Assembly: GCA_003153055.1 (NCBI GenBank)
Contig: PMBV01000063.1
Span: forward strand, 1 to 27,884
Length of the DNA stretch: 27,884 nt
From: Myxococcales bacterium
GTDB taxonomy: Bacteria > Myxococcota > Myxococcia > Myxococcales > Myxococcaceae
Direction of reading: 5' to 3'
Under the pieces are notes generated by a model. That model searched no databases. It was not told the origin of the DNA and saw only the letters and a program-made list of their open reading frames with translations. Of the stretch, positions 16,249-23,897 are shown one piece after another (position 1 is the stretch's first letter; each line of letters starts with the position of its first letter). The position numbers were made by a program, and so were the translations under genes.

Positions 16249-16634
16249 GCTCCCTCGTGGAGCGTCTGGTGAGCCGCGCCTTTGTTTCGGCCGCGCCCTC
16301 CGAGGCCAACGACGCCATCGGTGGGGTTCGCGAAGCGAGGAGCGTCGGCGCGGCGCCAGCCCTCAGCTATGAGGTGGCGCTCCCTGCGTTCGCGACCGAC
16401 GAGTACCTGACCTCAACGGTGTTGCCGCGACTGGTCTACTTCCTCGATTGCCACGGGGTGAAGCTCCCGGGCTCTCCCGAGGTTTTCGTCTCTCTCTTCA
16501 CCTCGGAGGGCCTCTTCTTCATCGAGTCAGCCGACCTCGTGTCGCTGGCGGCCGAGTCCAGGGGTCTCACCCTCGAGGAGGCCCACCGCCGCTACGGCCA
16601 GAACGGGAGCGGAGACCCGCTCCTGCTCGGATGA
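16245..16634 (+). CDS. Small protein of unknown function coupled to the M23 peptidase
   Basis: A 129-residue protein that I do not recognise. The start ATG overlaps the M23 stop by 4 nt, and GC-rich third positions support real coding. It has no signal peptide or membrane segment, so it is probably cytosolic. Visible pieces are YEVALPAFATDEYLTSTVLPRL near 43-64, a hydrophobic FVSLFTSEGLFFIES near 81-95 and a charged helix LTLEEAHRRYGQ near 108-119. Coupling with a peptidoglycan peptidase suggests a related job, but a cytosolic partner for a lipoprotein would have to act indirectly, for example as a regulator. It ends 46 bp from the convergent HU gene. Confidence 0.75.
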   Translation: MSSLVERLVSRAFVSAAPSEANDAIGGVREARSVGAAPALSYEVALPAFATDEYLTSTVLPRLVYFLDCHGVKLPGSPEVFVSLFTSEGLFFIESADLVSLAAESRGLTLEEAHRRYGQNGSGDPLLLG

Positions 16635-16680
16635 CACTGGCCCAATGCCTGTCCACGAGCCGCGCGTGCGTCCACTCCCC

Positions 16681-16950
16681 TCAGAGGGTGTCTTTCAGCT
16701 CCTTGGCCGGCCGGAACCCGATGGTCTTGGTGGCCCTGAGCTTCATGATCTCGTTGGTCTGGGGGTTACGGATCTTCCGCGCCTTGCGGGTGCGAATCGT
16801 CCAGGTTCCGAACCCGGGGTAGCTGAAGCGCGAGTGCTGCTTCACCGCGCTGCCGATGTTGTCGAACACCACGTCGATGAACTCAGCCGCCGACTTCTTG
16901 GTCAGCCGAGCCTGCACCGCGACCGCTTCGACGAGCTCTGCTTTGGTCAT
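16681..16950 (-). CDS. hup: HU-family nucleoid-associated DNA-binding protein
   Basis: An 89-residue HU/IHF-family protein that bends and compacts DNA as a dimer. It opens with MTKAELVEAVAVQARLTKKS and contains the DNA-binding arm core FGTWTIRTRKARKIRNPQT (residues 47-65) followed by the conserved Pro-containing end FRPAKELKD. Arg and Lys in the arm match the family. Start ATG 16950; a GGAGGG lies 10 nt upstream, slightly far but acceptable. It reads away from the beta-helix lipoprotein gene across a 186-bp control region (16951-17136). Whether it is HU or a dedicated IHF-like paralogue cannot be decided from one copy. Confidence 0.95.
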   Translation of the reverse strand: MTKAELVEAVAVQARLTKKSAAEFIDVVFDNIGSAVKQHSRFSYPGFGTWTIRTRKARKIRNPQTNEIMKLRATKTIGFRPAKELKDTL

Positions 16951-17028
16951 GAGTGTGTGTCCCTCCAGGCGAGCACTCGAGCGCACTGGCGCCAGGTGGG
17001 CGAACCAGTAACAGAGCCCGGCGCTCCC

Positions 17029-17050
17029 AGTCAACTCATACATCGTGTAT
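17029..17050 (-). promoter_or_regulatory. Possible HU promoter -35 with adjacent 13-bp palindrome
   Basis: On the minus strand TTGACT (17034-17029) is a good -35 match. At a 17-nt spacing the -10 would be TTACTG, which is poor, so the call is tentative. Next to it, just upstream, lies the palindrome ATACATCGTGTAT (17038-17050), a candidate operator. This is an AT-rich island in an otherwise very GC-rich region. Confidence 0.35.
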
Positions 17051-17052
17051 TG

Positions 17053-17173
17053 GCTGATCTGCCCGCGGCTGATCAGCGGTCGTCCGCCGCCGATCGGCGC
17101 GGGGTGCGAAGGGTGCGAAATGCGAGGGGCGAGTCGATGGATTCTGATCGGCGCTGGGTGGTGGCTGATCTGC
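17053..17173. promoter_or_regulatory. Cluster of five GATC-centred decamers between hup and the beta-helix gene
   Basis: Five copies of a GCYGATCDGC-like decamer occur in 121 bp: GCTGATCTGC (17053), GCTGATCAGC (17068, perfect palindrome), GCCGATCGGC (17089, inside the 12-bp palindrome CGCCGATCGGCG), TCTGATCGGC (17143) and GCTGATCTGC (17164). The first three are in the intergenic region with centres 15 and 21 bp apart. The last two are within the first codons of the lipoprotein gene. A tandem GGGTGCGAA pair lies between them at 17102-17119. Spacing and symmetry suggest binding sites for a dimeric regulator. Confidence 0.45.
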
Positions 17174-18564
17174 TCCTGTGCGCGGTGCTCAGCGGCTGCG
17201 TGACGATGGCGCCGGTTGATCGCCCCAGCGCGCACGACGACTGGTGGGTCGATGCGTACGCCACCGAGGCGGGCGAGGGGAGCCGAGAGCGGCCGTGGAA
17301 GGTCGCGCCGTCTCGGGTTCCGCCGGCGACCTGGGTGCACCTGGCGAGCGGGCTGTACCGCGGGCCGTTCGAGCTGGCGCCCGGAGCTCGGCTCATCGGT
17401 GAAGGGACGGCCGTCGTGTTCCTCGAGGGAGCGGGCACGGTGGTGGTGGCGCAGGACGCTCGTCTCGAGCACCTCTCGATTCAGGGCGGGAGCCTCGGGC
17501 TCGAGGTGCGGGGCCGGGTCGAGGCCGCCGAGGTCCACTTCAGCGGTCATCGGGGCAGCGCGGCCAGAGTGGGGCCTGGGGCTTTGGCGGCCTTCACCGG
17601 GCTCACGGTCGAGGGCTCGACGGGGCAAGACGGCTTGCTGGTCGTCGGCGGGGGGATGGAGCTGGGGCGGAGCCGCTTCATCGGAGCGCTCCAGCGGGCG
17701 GTGAAGGTGGAGCGGGGCTGGGCGCGATTGACGGCCGTCTCGTCGGAGGGCGCCGCGTCGCTCGTGCATGGCGTCGAGTCGGGGCTGGTGATCGAGGCCT
17801 CGTCGGCGGCCGGTGGCCGAGGGCCCGGGCTGTTCGCCGCTGGCGGGTCACTCAAGGTGCGGGGACTGTCGGTCGTGGGCCAGGAGTACGGAATCGAGGC
17901 CTCCGGCGCGGTCATCGACCTCGACTCGGTCAGCACCACTGGGAGCCAGCTGAGCGGGGTGGCCCTCGAGCGCTGTACCGGTCGAGTGGGCCGCCTCCAG
18001 GTGGACCACGCAGGGCCCTTGGGTGGCGTGCAACTGCTCGGCTCGGTGGTGACGCTCGAGGACGTGCACGTCAGCGACAGCGCTGCCATGGGGCTCCTGA
18101 TTCGTCTCGGTACGGTGTCGCTCCTTCGCGCGCAGATCGACCGGGTGCGGTCCGAGGGGACAGCGGGAGGCGAGCCCCTGCTCGGCGATGGGCTCCAGGT
18201 GAGAGACGCGACGCTGAAGATCGGAAGCCTCAAGGTGAGCGACGTGGAGGGCAGCGGGCTGTACGTCAGCGCCGCCGCTTCAGTGGTGGCCGAGCTCGTG
18301 GAGGTCGACCGGTCGGGCGCGGGGGCGGTGGTGGTCGAGCGGGGCTCGCAGGTGCGGGTGGCCCGGCTCGTGTCTCGGGCTGCGAGGGGCCCGGCGCTCC
18401 TGGTCACCGACGGAGGCCAGGCCCGGGTGGTCGAGCTCGAGGCGTCGGGTGCCGAGCTGCCCATCTGGGCCGAGTGCGCCGAGGGTGCTCGGGTGCAGCT
18501 CGGAGCGCTCAAATGGGCGGGTGAGCGACCGGCCAGCCGGTGCGTGGAGCGGCTCGAGCCATGA
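17137..18564 (+). CDS. Right-handed beta-helix lipoprotein
   Basis: A 475-residue surface or periplasmic lipoprotein. The start ATG 17137 has GAGGGG 7 nt upstream. The lipobox is LSGC (Cys21). A short lead-in (residues 33-65: WVDAYATEAGEGSRERPWKV then PPATWVHLASGLYRG) resembles the DUF1565-type entry found before parallel beta-helices. From about residue 75 to 460 there are many imperfect rungs of 20-24 residues with the pattern hydrophobic-x-Val followed by Gly/Asp/Ser turns, for example LEVRGRVEAAEVHFSG and LQVRDATLKIGSLKVSD. No pectate-lyase or other catalytic residues stand out, so it may be a binding or structural protein. It faces hup across a control region with repeated GATC decamers. 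Confidence 0.78.
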   Translation: MDSDRRWVVADLLLCAVLSGCVTMAPVDRPSAHDDWWVDAYATEAGEGSRERPWKVAPSRVPPATWVHLASGLYRGPFELAPGARLIGEGTAVVFLEGAGTVVVAQDARLEHLSIQGGSLGLEVRGRVEAAEVHFSGHRGSAARVGPGALAAFTGLTVEGSTGQDGLLVVGGGMELGRSRFIGALQRAVKVERGWARLTAVSSEGAASLVHGVESGLVIEASSAAGGRGPGLFAAGGSLKVRGLSVVGQEYGIEASGAVIDLDSVSTTGSQLSGVALERCTGRVGRLQVDHAGPLGGVQLLGSVVTLEDVHVSDSAAMGLLIRLGTVSLLRAQIDRVRSEGTAGGEPLLGDGLQVRDATLKIGSLKVSDVEGSGLYVSAAASVVAELVEVDRSGAGAVVVERGSQVRVARLVSRAARGPALLVTDGGQARVVELEASGAELPIWAECAEGARVQLGALKWAGERPASRCVERLEP

Positions 18565-18905
18565 TTCTTTGACCGCAGTGGCGCTTCCTTGCGCGTGGTC
18601 GTCGAGGAGCGCCAGTGAGCCATCGGCGGCGCTGACCAAAGCGCCCCTCTCAGACGGTGCTGTCGAGGGCAGGAGCGTCGCCTGAGGCCTCCCTTGGACG
18701 CGTCGCACATCGAGAACATGCAGTGTTCCCATTGTGCGAGTGATCCGACCGTCGGGCGCGACCTGTCCTTCTCGAGTTGCGGCGAAGGCTCGATGATTGC
18801 GCCCACTGAGGCTTCGAGCTGCACCGGCCGAACGACTGGGTGGCCCTCCCGTGGCGCTTCTGGCTGGAGAGGCTGGCTGCCGAGCCTGCGAGGCCTCGGG
18901 TTTGA
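18565..18905. other. 341-bp stretch without a convincing gene; possible decayed coding remnants
   Basis: Neither strand has an intact gene with good third-position GC and a start. On the plus strand a stop-bounded 31-residue frame at 18810-18905 reads HRPNDWVALPWRFWLERL, which looks protein-like, but it has no start codon and no continuation without frameshifts. On the minus strand the segment about 18600-18760 reads GTLHVLDVRRVQGRPQATLL within a frame that then runs antisense into the lipoprotein gene. These may be pieces of decayed genes. No terminator, tRNA or repeat is seen. Confidence 0.4.
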
Positions 18906-19610
18906 TCAACCGCCTTGGTGCTCCTCATCCGGTAGCCAGGGGCGCCCTCGCAGCAGCTCAGCCAGCGTCGGCCCGTGGCGCAAGCGAAGCGCCTGAGGCC
19001 CAGCTCGCTCGAGCTCGAGGGTGACGACCGGGAGTTTCCGCTCCGCGCACCACGAGCCGAAAGACCCAGGCGTGGGGTAGCCGATATCGGCCACGCGAGG
19101 GAGACCCATGCGATTGGCCATCCACGCGCCCAGGCTCGTGGCCCCGGGGTCGTCGATGCAGGCGAGGTCTCCGTGAACCGAGACGACGGCGGCCGGGCGC
19201 AGGCGGTCGACCAAGGCCATCAGCGCCTGGGTCTCGGGCTCTGAGCCGGGGTGTGTACCGGTGGAGAGCTCGCCCGGCGGTGGAGGCCCCCAGTTGCGGG
19301 CCGGGAAGTTGCGGTTCAAGTCGACGCCGTGCGCATTGCAGCGCACTCCAAGCATCGCTCCGTCGGGGTTGGCGCAGAGCACCACGGCGCAGGCGAGCTC
19401 GGTAGGAAGAACCGCGCGGAGGGCCGCTGAGAGCACCACCGTACCTTCGGGCTCGTTGCCGTGGATGGTGGCGAAGACGAGCACTGATGGCGAGTCCCGA
19501 TGGGGCGGCAGCCACACCCGCAGGGGAACTCCCCGCACCGAGAGGCCGTAGGTCTCCCCCGGCCAGGCGAGGGCGCCGCGGTCGTGCTCTGCAAAAGGGT
19601 CGGCAGCCAC
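18906..19610 (-). CDS. M14-family zinc carboxypeptidase, MpaA-like (murein peptide amidase)
   Basis: A 234-residue M14 metallopeptidase close in size to E. coli MpaA (murein tripeptide amidase, 242 residues), which cleaves the gamma-D-Glu-diaminopimelate bond during wall recycling. Zinc ligands are His50 and Glu53 (IHGNEPEG) and His146 (VSVHGD). NPDG (81-84) and GVDLNRNFP (95-103, Arg100) bind substrate, and the general base is Glu199 (VTLELE). There is no signal peptide, so it is cytosolic like MpaA. The start is GTG at 19610 with no clear SD, so the N-terminus is somewhat uncertain. A related role as succinylglutamate-desuccinylase-like deacylase is possible. It follows the DUF1778 antitoxin gene on the same strand by 82 bp. 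Confidence 0.88.
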   Translation of the reverse strand: MAADPFAEHDRGALAWPGETYGLSVRGVPLRVWLPPHRDSPSVLVFATIHGNEPEGTVVLSAALRAVLPTELACAVVLCANPDGAMLGVRCNAHGVDLNRNFPARNWGPPPPGELSTGTHPGSEPETQALMALVDRLRPAAVVSVHGDLACIDDPGATSLGAWMANRMGLPRVADIGYPTPGSFGSWCAERKLPVVTLELERAGPQALRLRHGPTLAELLRGRPWLPDEEHQGG

Positions 19611-19692
19611 GTGTGAGACATACTGGGTCCGCGCTGGGGCGGCTACCGGCCGATGGGGCGCGGTTCCGTAGCTCCATGAATTCCGCGACCGT

Positions 19693-19983
19693 TCACCCGT
19701 TGCCGGGGCTCGCCTCCTTCGACGTGCGCTTGCGGTAGCGTTTCGCGGCCCGCGCGAGCGCTGGGGCGACGGTGTCGTCGTCGAGAACCTCGAGGAAGCG
19801 CTTCCAGTCGCGTGCCGAGAGTTTGCGGTTGGTATCCTGCGCGATGACCTTCTCTGCCTGTTCGACCAGCACCTGAACGGCGAAGGCCGTCAAAGGCTGG
19901 CCAAGCAGGATCGCCGCGCGCTCGATGAGCTTGCGGTTCGAAGCGGTCAGCCGGAGATCCAGTCGTTCAGTTCGCTCAGCCAC
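19693..19983 (-). CDS. DUF1778 (TacA-like) antitoxin, orphan
   Basis: A 96-residue antitoxin-type protein. The N-terminal 45 residues (ERLDLRLTASNRKLIERAA and onward) match the ribbon-helix-helix DNA-binding domain of DUF1778/TacA antitoxins. The C-terminal half is basic and would be the toxin-neutralising part. DUF1778 genes are normally followed on the same strand by a GNAT acetyltransferase toxin that blocks charged tRNA. Here the next same-strand gene is the MpaA-like peptidase, so no toxin partner is in place. A C-terminal GNAT remnant lies head-to-head just upstream (20004-20147, plus strand). The start is GTG at 19983 with AGAGAGA immediately before it. It may now be a free-standing repressor or a decaying TA relic. 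Confidence 0.88.
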   Translation of the reverse strand: MAERTERLDLRLTASNRKLIERAAILLGQPLTAFAVQVLVEQAEKVIAQDTNRKLSARDWKRFLEVLDDDTVAPALARAAKRYRKRTSKEASPGNG

Positions 19984-20003
19984 TCTCTCTTGTATCCGGA
20001 AGA

Positions 20004-20147
20004 AACACCCTCGCCGTCGAGGTCCGAGCCAAGAACGACCGGGCGAGACGCTTCCACGCGCTCTCCGGCTTCAAGGCCGCGGAGGACGACGGGCTCCACC
20101 TCTACCTGTCCGTCAAGACACTCCAGAGGCTCTTCGCCTCGCGCTGA
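20004..20147 (+). pseudogene. C-terminal remnant of a GNAT acetyltransferase, possibly a TacT-type toxin
   Basis: A 47-codon open stretch ending in TGA reads LAVEVRAKNDRARRFHALSG and then FKAAEDDGLHLYLSVKTLQ. The segment N-x-x-A-x-x-F-x-x-x-x-G-F is the final beta-alpha-beta part of GNAT folds, and the ending with LHLYLSVKTLQRLF is like the C-terminus of GNAT toxins paired with DUF1778. No start codon lies near it in frame, and the acetyl-CoA-binding loop (R/Q-x-x-G-x-G/A) is missing upstream, where the DUF1778 gene begins on the other strand. It is therefore a truncated piece, likely left by an inversion or deletion in an old toxin-antitoxin locus. Confidence 0.6.
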
Positions 20148-20154
20148 GCCCAAG

Positions 20155-21231
20155 TCAGTCCGTTCCCGCAGCGGCCCGCGCGGCTGCGCAGCGCTCGAGG
20201 AAGTCGGCCACCACCGGGTACACCTCGAGGTGCGCCCGCTGGCCCACCACCAGGTCCCCGTGCCCGTACTCGTTGATCTGCCCGTGCTGCCGGCCGAAGA
20301 GCGCGAGCGTCCTGGGGTAGGGCGAGCCTCGCGCCAAGTCGAAGTAGGCCTTCGTCGCCGGCTCTGGCACGAGCTCGTCGACCGAGCCCCCCACCACCAG
20401 GAGCGGCGCCGCGAGGCTCGCCACGGCTTTCCGGTAGTCGACCTGGAGGTCCTCCGAGCGGAACGCATCGTTCATCGCCCAGTCTTCGAGCTGCCTCAAG
20501 ACCCCACGCCACATCGGAGCGAAGATGTTGGCGGCGGCGAAGCGCTGCGCCACGGCCTCGATGTTCTCGAGGTTCGTCGAGGCGCTCAGTGGCGAGGCCA
20601 CCCGGCCAGCCAGTGGCGCGACCAGGCGCATGAAGGCGGTGCTGAAGGCGCCCCAGGGAGAGAGCCACTGAGCGAGCGTGAGGAGCGGGCCCAACCGCCG
20701 CCCGTGGGGGAAGTAGACCGGTGAGCCGATGGTGACGAGGCCGGCGAGGCGGCCTTGCAGGCTGAGGGAGGAGGCGGCGAGGCCGATGAGCCCTCCCATG
20801 GAGTGACCGACCCACACCAGCGAGCGGCTCCCGCTGTGGCGCTCGATGAGCTCGATGATGGCGGGCACGTCGCGCCGAATGTAGTCGTCGATCGATACGT
20901 CCCACGGCCCGGAGTCCGGCGGCTGCGAGCCCCCAGCCCCTCGCAGGTCTACCGTGTAGCAGTCGAAGCCTCTGTCGCTGAGGAAGGCGGCGAGGTTCTG
21001 CGGGCGCACGAAGTCGAAGAAGGTGGCATTGTTGGCCAGGCCAGGGCAGAGCACCACCGGGAATGGGGAGCGCCGGTGGGTGGCGGGCCGGTGCCAGACG
21101 GCCAGCGTCCACCCATCTGAGGTCGAGGTGCTGAGGCGGGTTGGCCGCGGCTCCGGAAGCGGGTAGAGGCCATCAACCGCTGCGACCCACCCGGCGAGGA
21201 CGACGATGATGGCGAGGACGACGATCAGCAT
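20155..21231 (-). CDS. Membrane-anchored alpha/beta hydrolase
   Basis: A 358-residue alpha/beta hydrolase with an N-terminal membrane anchor (MLIVVLAIIVVLAGWVAAV). The oxyanion/nucleophile region is PVVLCPGLANN, followed by the nucleophile elbow GHSMGG (Ser144). The acid is Asp285 (GGSVDELVPE) and the base is His324 (EYGHGDLVVG). A long insertion between about 175 and 260 forms the lid. The arrangement resembles lipase-like and poly(3-hydroxyalkanoate)-synthase-like hydrolases, and DLRGAGGSQ is typical of abhydrolase_1 proteins. Substrate is unknown; location is probably the periplasmic side of the inner membrane. It starts at ATG 21231, 39 bp from the divergent pssA, and may share a promoter region with that lipid gene. 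Confidence 0.88.
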   Translation of the reverse strand: MLIVVLAIIVVLAGWVAAVDGLYPLPEPRPTRLSTSTSDGWTLAVWHRPATHRRSPFPVVLCPGLANNATFFDFVRPQNLAAFLSDRGFDCYTVDLRGAGGSQPPDSGPWDVSIDDYIRRDVPAIIELIERHSGSRSLVWVGHSMGGLIGLAASSLSLQGRLAGLVTIGSPVYFPHGRRLGPLLTLAQWLSPWGAFSTAFMRLVAPLAGRVASPLSASTNLENIEAVAQRFAAANIFAPMWRGVLRQLEDWAMNDAFRSEDLQVDYRKAVASLAAPLLVVGGSVDELVPEPATKAYFDLARGSPYPRTLALFGRQHGQINEYGHGDLVVGQRAHLEVYPVVADFLERCAAARAAAGTD

Positions 21232-21270
21232 GAAGCGGCCCGTGCCCGACGCTGGTAAGGTTTTTGGCCA

Positions 21271-22098
21271 ATGAAGCTCCGTGACCTGATGTTCGTGTTA
21301 CCGAACCTGTTCACGGTGTCGTCCATCTTCTTTGGCTTTTACGCGATGACGCTGTGTGCTGGCGATGCTTCACCGACCCAGCTCTATCAGGCCGCCCTGG
21401 CCATCTTCTTCGGCATCTTCTTCGATGGCTTCGATGGGCGGGTGGCCCGGCTGACCCGCACCCAGAGTCTGTTCGGTCAGGAGCTCGACTCCCTGGCTGA
21501 CCTGGTCACCTTCGGCGCCGCGCCCGCCCTGCTGGTGTGGAAGTGGGCGCTCGGTGGCCTGGGGCTCATCGGCATCGTGTCGGCTTTCCTCTTCGCGGCC
21601 TGCGGGGCGCTCCGGTTGGCCCGCTTCAACGTGCTGGCGATCCGCTCTCCTCACGGCGGCGCGTCCCAGTTCTTCGTGGGCATGCCCATTCCCTTCGCGG
21701 CGGCGGGCGTCATCTCGATGATCATCGCCTTCCAGAACGCCCACGGCGGAGAGCTGCCCGAGACGTGGCGATGGCCGGTGCTGGGCTTCGTCGTCTTCCT
21801 CGCGCTGTTGATGGTGTCGACGGTGCGCTACCGCACCTTCAAAGACGTCAAGCCGAGCCCCCGCATCATCCTCCTGCTCGCTGGGGTCGTCGCCCTCGGC
21901 ATCTTGGTGGGCACGCAGATTCACCCTGCCTACGTGCTGGTCGCCTACTTCTGCCTCTACCTCGTCTCGGGCCTGGGCGAGTCGGCCCTGATGCTCCGGC
22001 GCTGGTTCCTCGACCGGAAGGCGGCCTCGCTGGCCGACGTGGTCGACGAAGACGAAGACGCGTCAGACGGCGAAGTCGACGACCAAGAAGTCCTCTGA
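21271..22098 (+). CDS. pssA: CDP-diacylglycerol-serine O-phosphatidyltransferase
   Basis: A 275-residue multi-pass membrane enzyme that makes phosphatidylserine from CDP-diacylglycerol and serine, the first step to phosphatidylethanolamine. The CDP-alcohol phosphatidyltransferase motif D-G-x2-A-R-x8-G-x3-D-x3-D is exact: Asp55, Gly56, Ala59, Arg60, Gly69, Asp73, Asp77. The N-terminus MKLRDLMFVLPNLFTVSSIFFGF and the segment ACGALRLARFN (near 110-120) match type-II PssA. About eight hydrophobic segments are seen, and an acidic tail rich in Asp/Glu (residues 255-275) is extra. AAGG lies 10 nt before ATG. No psd gene is adjacent; the gene converges with the ABC-F gene, 9 bp away. Confidence 0.95.
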   Translation: MKLRDLMFVLPNLFTVSSIFFGFYAMTLCAGDASPTQLYQAALAIFFGIFFDGFDGRVARLTRTQSLFGQELDSLADLVTFGAAPALLVWKWALGGLGLIGIVSAFLFAACGALRLARFNVLAIRSPHGGASQFFVGMPIPFAAAGVISMIIAFQNAHGGELPETWRWPVLGFVVFLALLMVSTVRYRTFKDVKPSPRIILLLAGVVALGILVGTQIHPAYVLVAYFCLYLVSGLGESALMLRRWFLDRKAASLADVVDEDEDASDGEVDDQEVL

Positions 22099-22107
22099 CG
22101 GATTCGG

Positions 22108-23727
22108 TCAGTGCAGCCCCGGCGCCTCCCGGCCGGTGCGGGCCACGTACTCGGTGTAACCCCCGCCGAAAAGGTGCGGCCCCTCGGGCCCCAGCTCGAG
22201 CACCCTCGTCGAGAGCTCGGCGAGGAAGTGCCGGTCGTGGGAGACGAACAGCATGCTCCCCTCGTAGCCGCGGAGGGCCTCGATGAGCATCTCTTTGGTC
22301 GCCAGGTCGAGGTGGTTGGTGGGCTCGTCGAGCACCAGCAGGTTGGGCGGGTCGAACAGCATCAGCGCCATCACCAGGCGGGCCTTCTCTCCGCCGGACA
22401 GCACCTTCACCACCTTGTCGACCTCGTCCTTGGTGAAGCCGAAGCAGCCCGCCAGGGTGCGCAAGGTGCCCTCGGAGCTGCGGGGGAAGGCGTCGACCAG
22501 CGTCGTCCACACGGTCTTGCTCCCGTCGAGCACCTCCATGGCGTGCTGGGCGAAGTAGCCCATCTTGATGGAGGCCCCGAGCGCCACCGAGCCAGTATCG
22601 GGCTCGGCCTGGCCGGCCACCATCTTGAGGAGCGTCGACTTGCCCGCGCCGTTGACGCCCATGACGCACCAGCGCTCCCGCCGCCGGACGAGGAAGCTGA
22701 AGTCGCGGTACACGGTGAGGTCGCCGTAGGCCTTGGACACCTGGTCGAGCTTCACCACGTCTTCGCCGCTGCGGGGAGAGGCCTTGAACTCGAAGGACAC
22801 CTTCTCTTGGCGGCGCGGCGGCTCGACTCGCTCGATCTTCTCGAGCTTCTTCACCCGGGACTGCACCTGGGCGGCGTGAGACGCGCGGGCCTTGAACCGC
22901 TCGATGAAGGCGAGCTCCTTCTTCAGCATCGCCTGCTGGCGCTCGAAGGTGGCTTGCTTCTGGGTGTCAGCCAGCTCCCGCTGCTTCAGGTAGAAGTCGT
23001 AGGTGCCCCCGTAGGAGGTGATTTCACCTCCGTCGATCTCCAAGATGCGTCCGCAGACACGGGTCAAGAACTCTCGGTCGTGCGACGTCATCAGCAGCGC
23101 GCCTTCGTAGCGCTTGAGGAACTCCTCCAGCCAGATGAGCGACTCGAGGTCCAAGTGGTTGGTGGGCTCGTCGAGCAACATGGCGTCGGGCTTCATGAGG
23201 AGAATGCGGGCCAGCGCCACCCGCATCTTCCACCCGCCGGAGAGCGCGTCGACCGGCCCATCGACCACCGACTCGCGAAAGCCCAGGCCAGCGAGGATTT
23301 CACGGGCCCGGCCCTCGAGCGCATACCCTCCCAGCTCGTCGAACCGGGCCTGCACTTCACCGAAGCGGGTCACCAGCGCGTCGAGCTCGTCGGCGTGCGC
23401 GGGGTCGGCCATGGCGTGCTCGAGTGACTTGAGCTCCCGCGCGACCTCGGCCACCGGGCCGGCGCCATCGAGGGTCTCCTCGAGCACCGAGCGGCCCGCC
23501 ATCTCGCCCACGTCTTGGCGGAAGTAGCCGATGGTGACACCGCGATCGATGCTCACCTGGCCTTCGTCGGGCGTCTCCTCGCGCATCACCAGTCGAAAGA
23601 GGGTCGACTTGCCCGAGCCGTTGGGCCCCACCAGGCCGACCTTCTCTCCCCCGTGGAGCGCCGCCGAGGTTTCGACGAAGAGAATCTGCTGACCGTGCTG
23701 GAGACTGATGCCGTCGAGACGAATCAC
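22108..23727 (-). CDS. ABC-F family ATPase (YbiT-like translation factor)
   Basis: A 539-residue soluble ABC-F protein with two nucleotide-binding domains and no membrane domain. Domain 1 has Walker A GPNGSGKS (34-41), signature LSGG (162-165) and Walker B LLDEPTNHLD (184-193). Domain 2 has GVNGAGKS (357-364), LSGGEKARL and a second LVLDEPTNHLD. The charged interdomain linker (about 240-320, RFKARASHAAQVQSRVKKLE) would contact the ribosomal P-site tRNA. Length and the lack of a C-terminal extension fit the YbiT-like subfamily, which tunes translation, rather than Uup or EttA; antibiotic-resistance ABC-Fs cannot be excluded. The start is GTG 23727. The gene stands alone, facing away from the MsrB-MsrA gene. 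Confidence 0.93.
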   Translation of the reverse strand: MIRLDGISLQHGQQILFVETSAALHGGEKVGLVGPNGSGKSTLFRLVMREETPDEGQVSIDRGVTIGYFRQDVGEMAGRSVLEETLDGAGPVAEVARELKSLEHAMADPAHADELDALVTRFGEVQARFDELGGYALEGRAREILAGLGFRESVVDGPVDALSGGWKMRVALARILLMKPDAMLLDEPTNHLDLESLIWLEEFLKRYEGALLMTSHDREFLTRVCGRILEIDGGEITSYGGTYDFYLKQRELADTQKQATFERQQAMLKKELAFIERFKARASHAAQVQSRVKKLEKIERVEPPRRQEKVSFEFKASPRSGEDVVKLDQVSKAYGDLTVYRDFSFLVRRRERWCVMGVNGAGKSTLLKMVAGQAEPDTGSVALGASIKMGYFAQHAMEVLDGSKTVWTTLVDAFPRSSEGTLRTLAGCFGFTKDEVDKVVKVLSGGEKARLVMALMLFDPPNLLVLDEPTNHLDLATKEMLIEALRGYEGSMLFVSHDRHFLAELSTRVLELGPEGPHLFGGGYTEYVARTGREAPGLH

Positions 23728-23897
23728 GGCCCGGGCCTTCGCACACCCCGGTCGTGCCCGTCACCCGTTTTCGCCCCGAGCGGCAAGAGCCGAGACTCAC
23801 AGGGGCTCGGCGTACCCCCCCCAACAGAGGGTTGCAATCTGAAGTGGTGAAACGCAGGTGAGGGGAGCGTCGTAGTGGTTGGTGGAGGTTCGAACCC

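Noticed and set aside
22111..23427. 438-codon plus-strand open frame opposite the ABC-F gene
   Set aside because: Antisense to a gene with two intact ATPase domains; its composition is that of a shadow frame.
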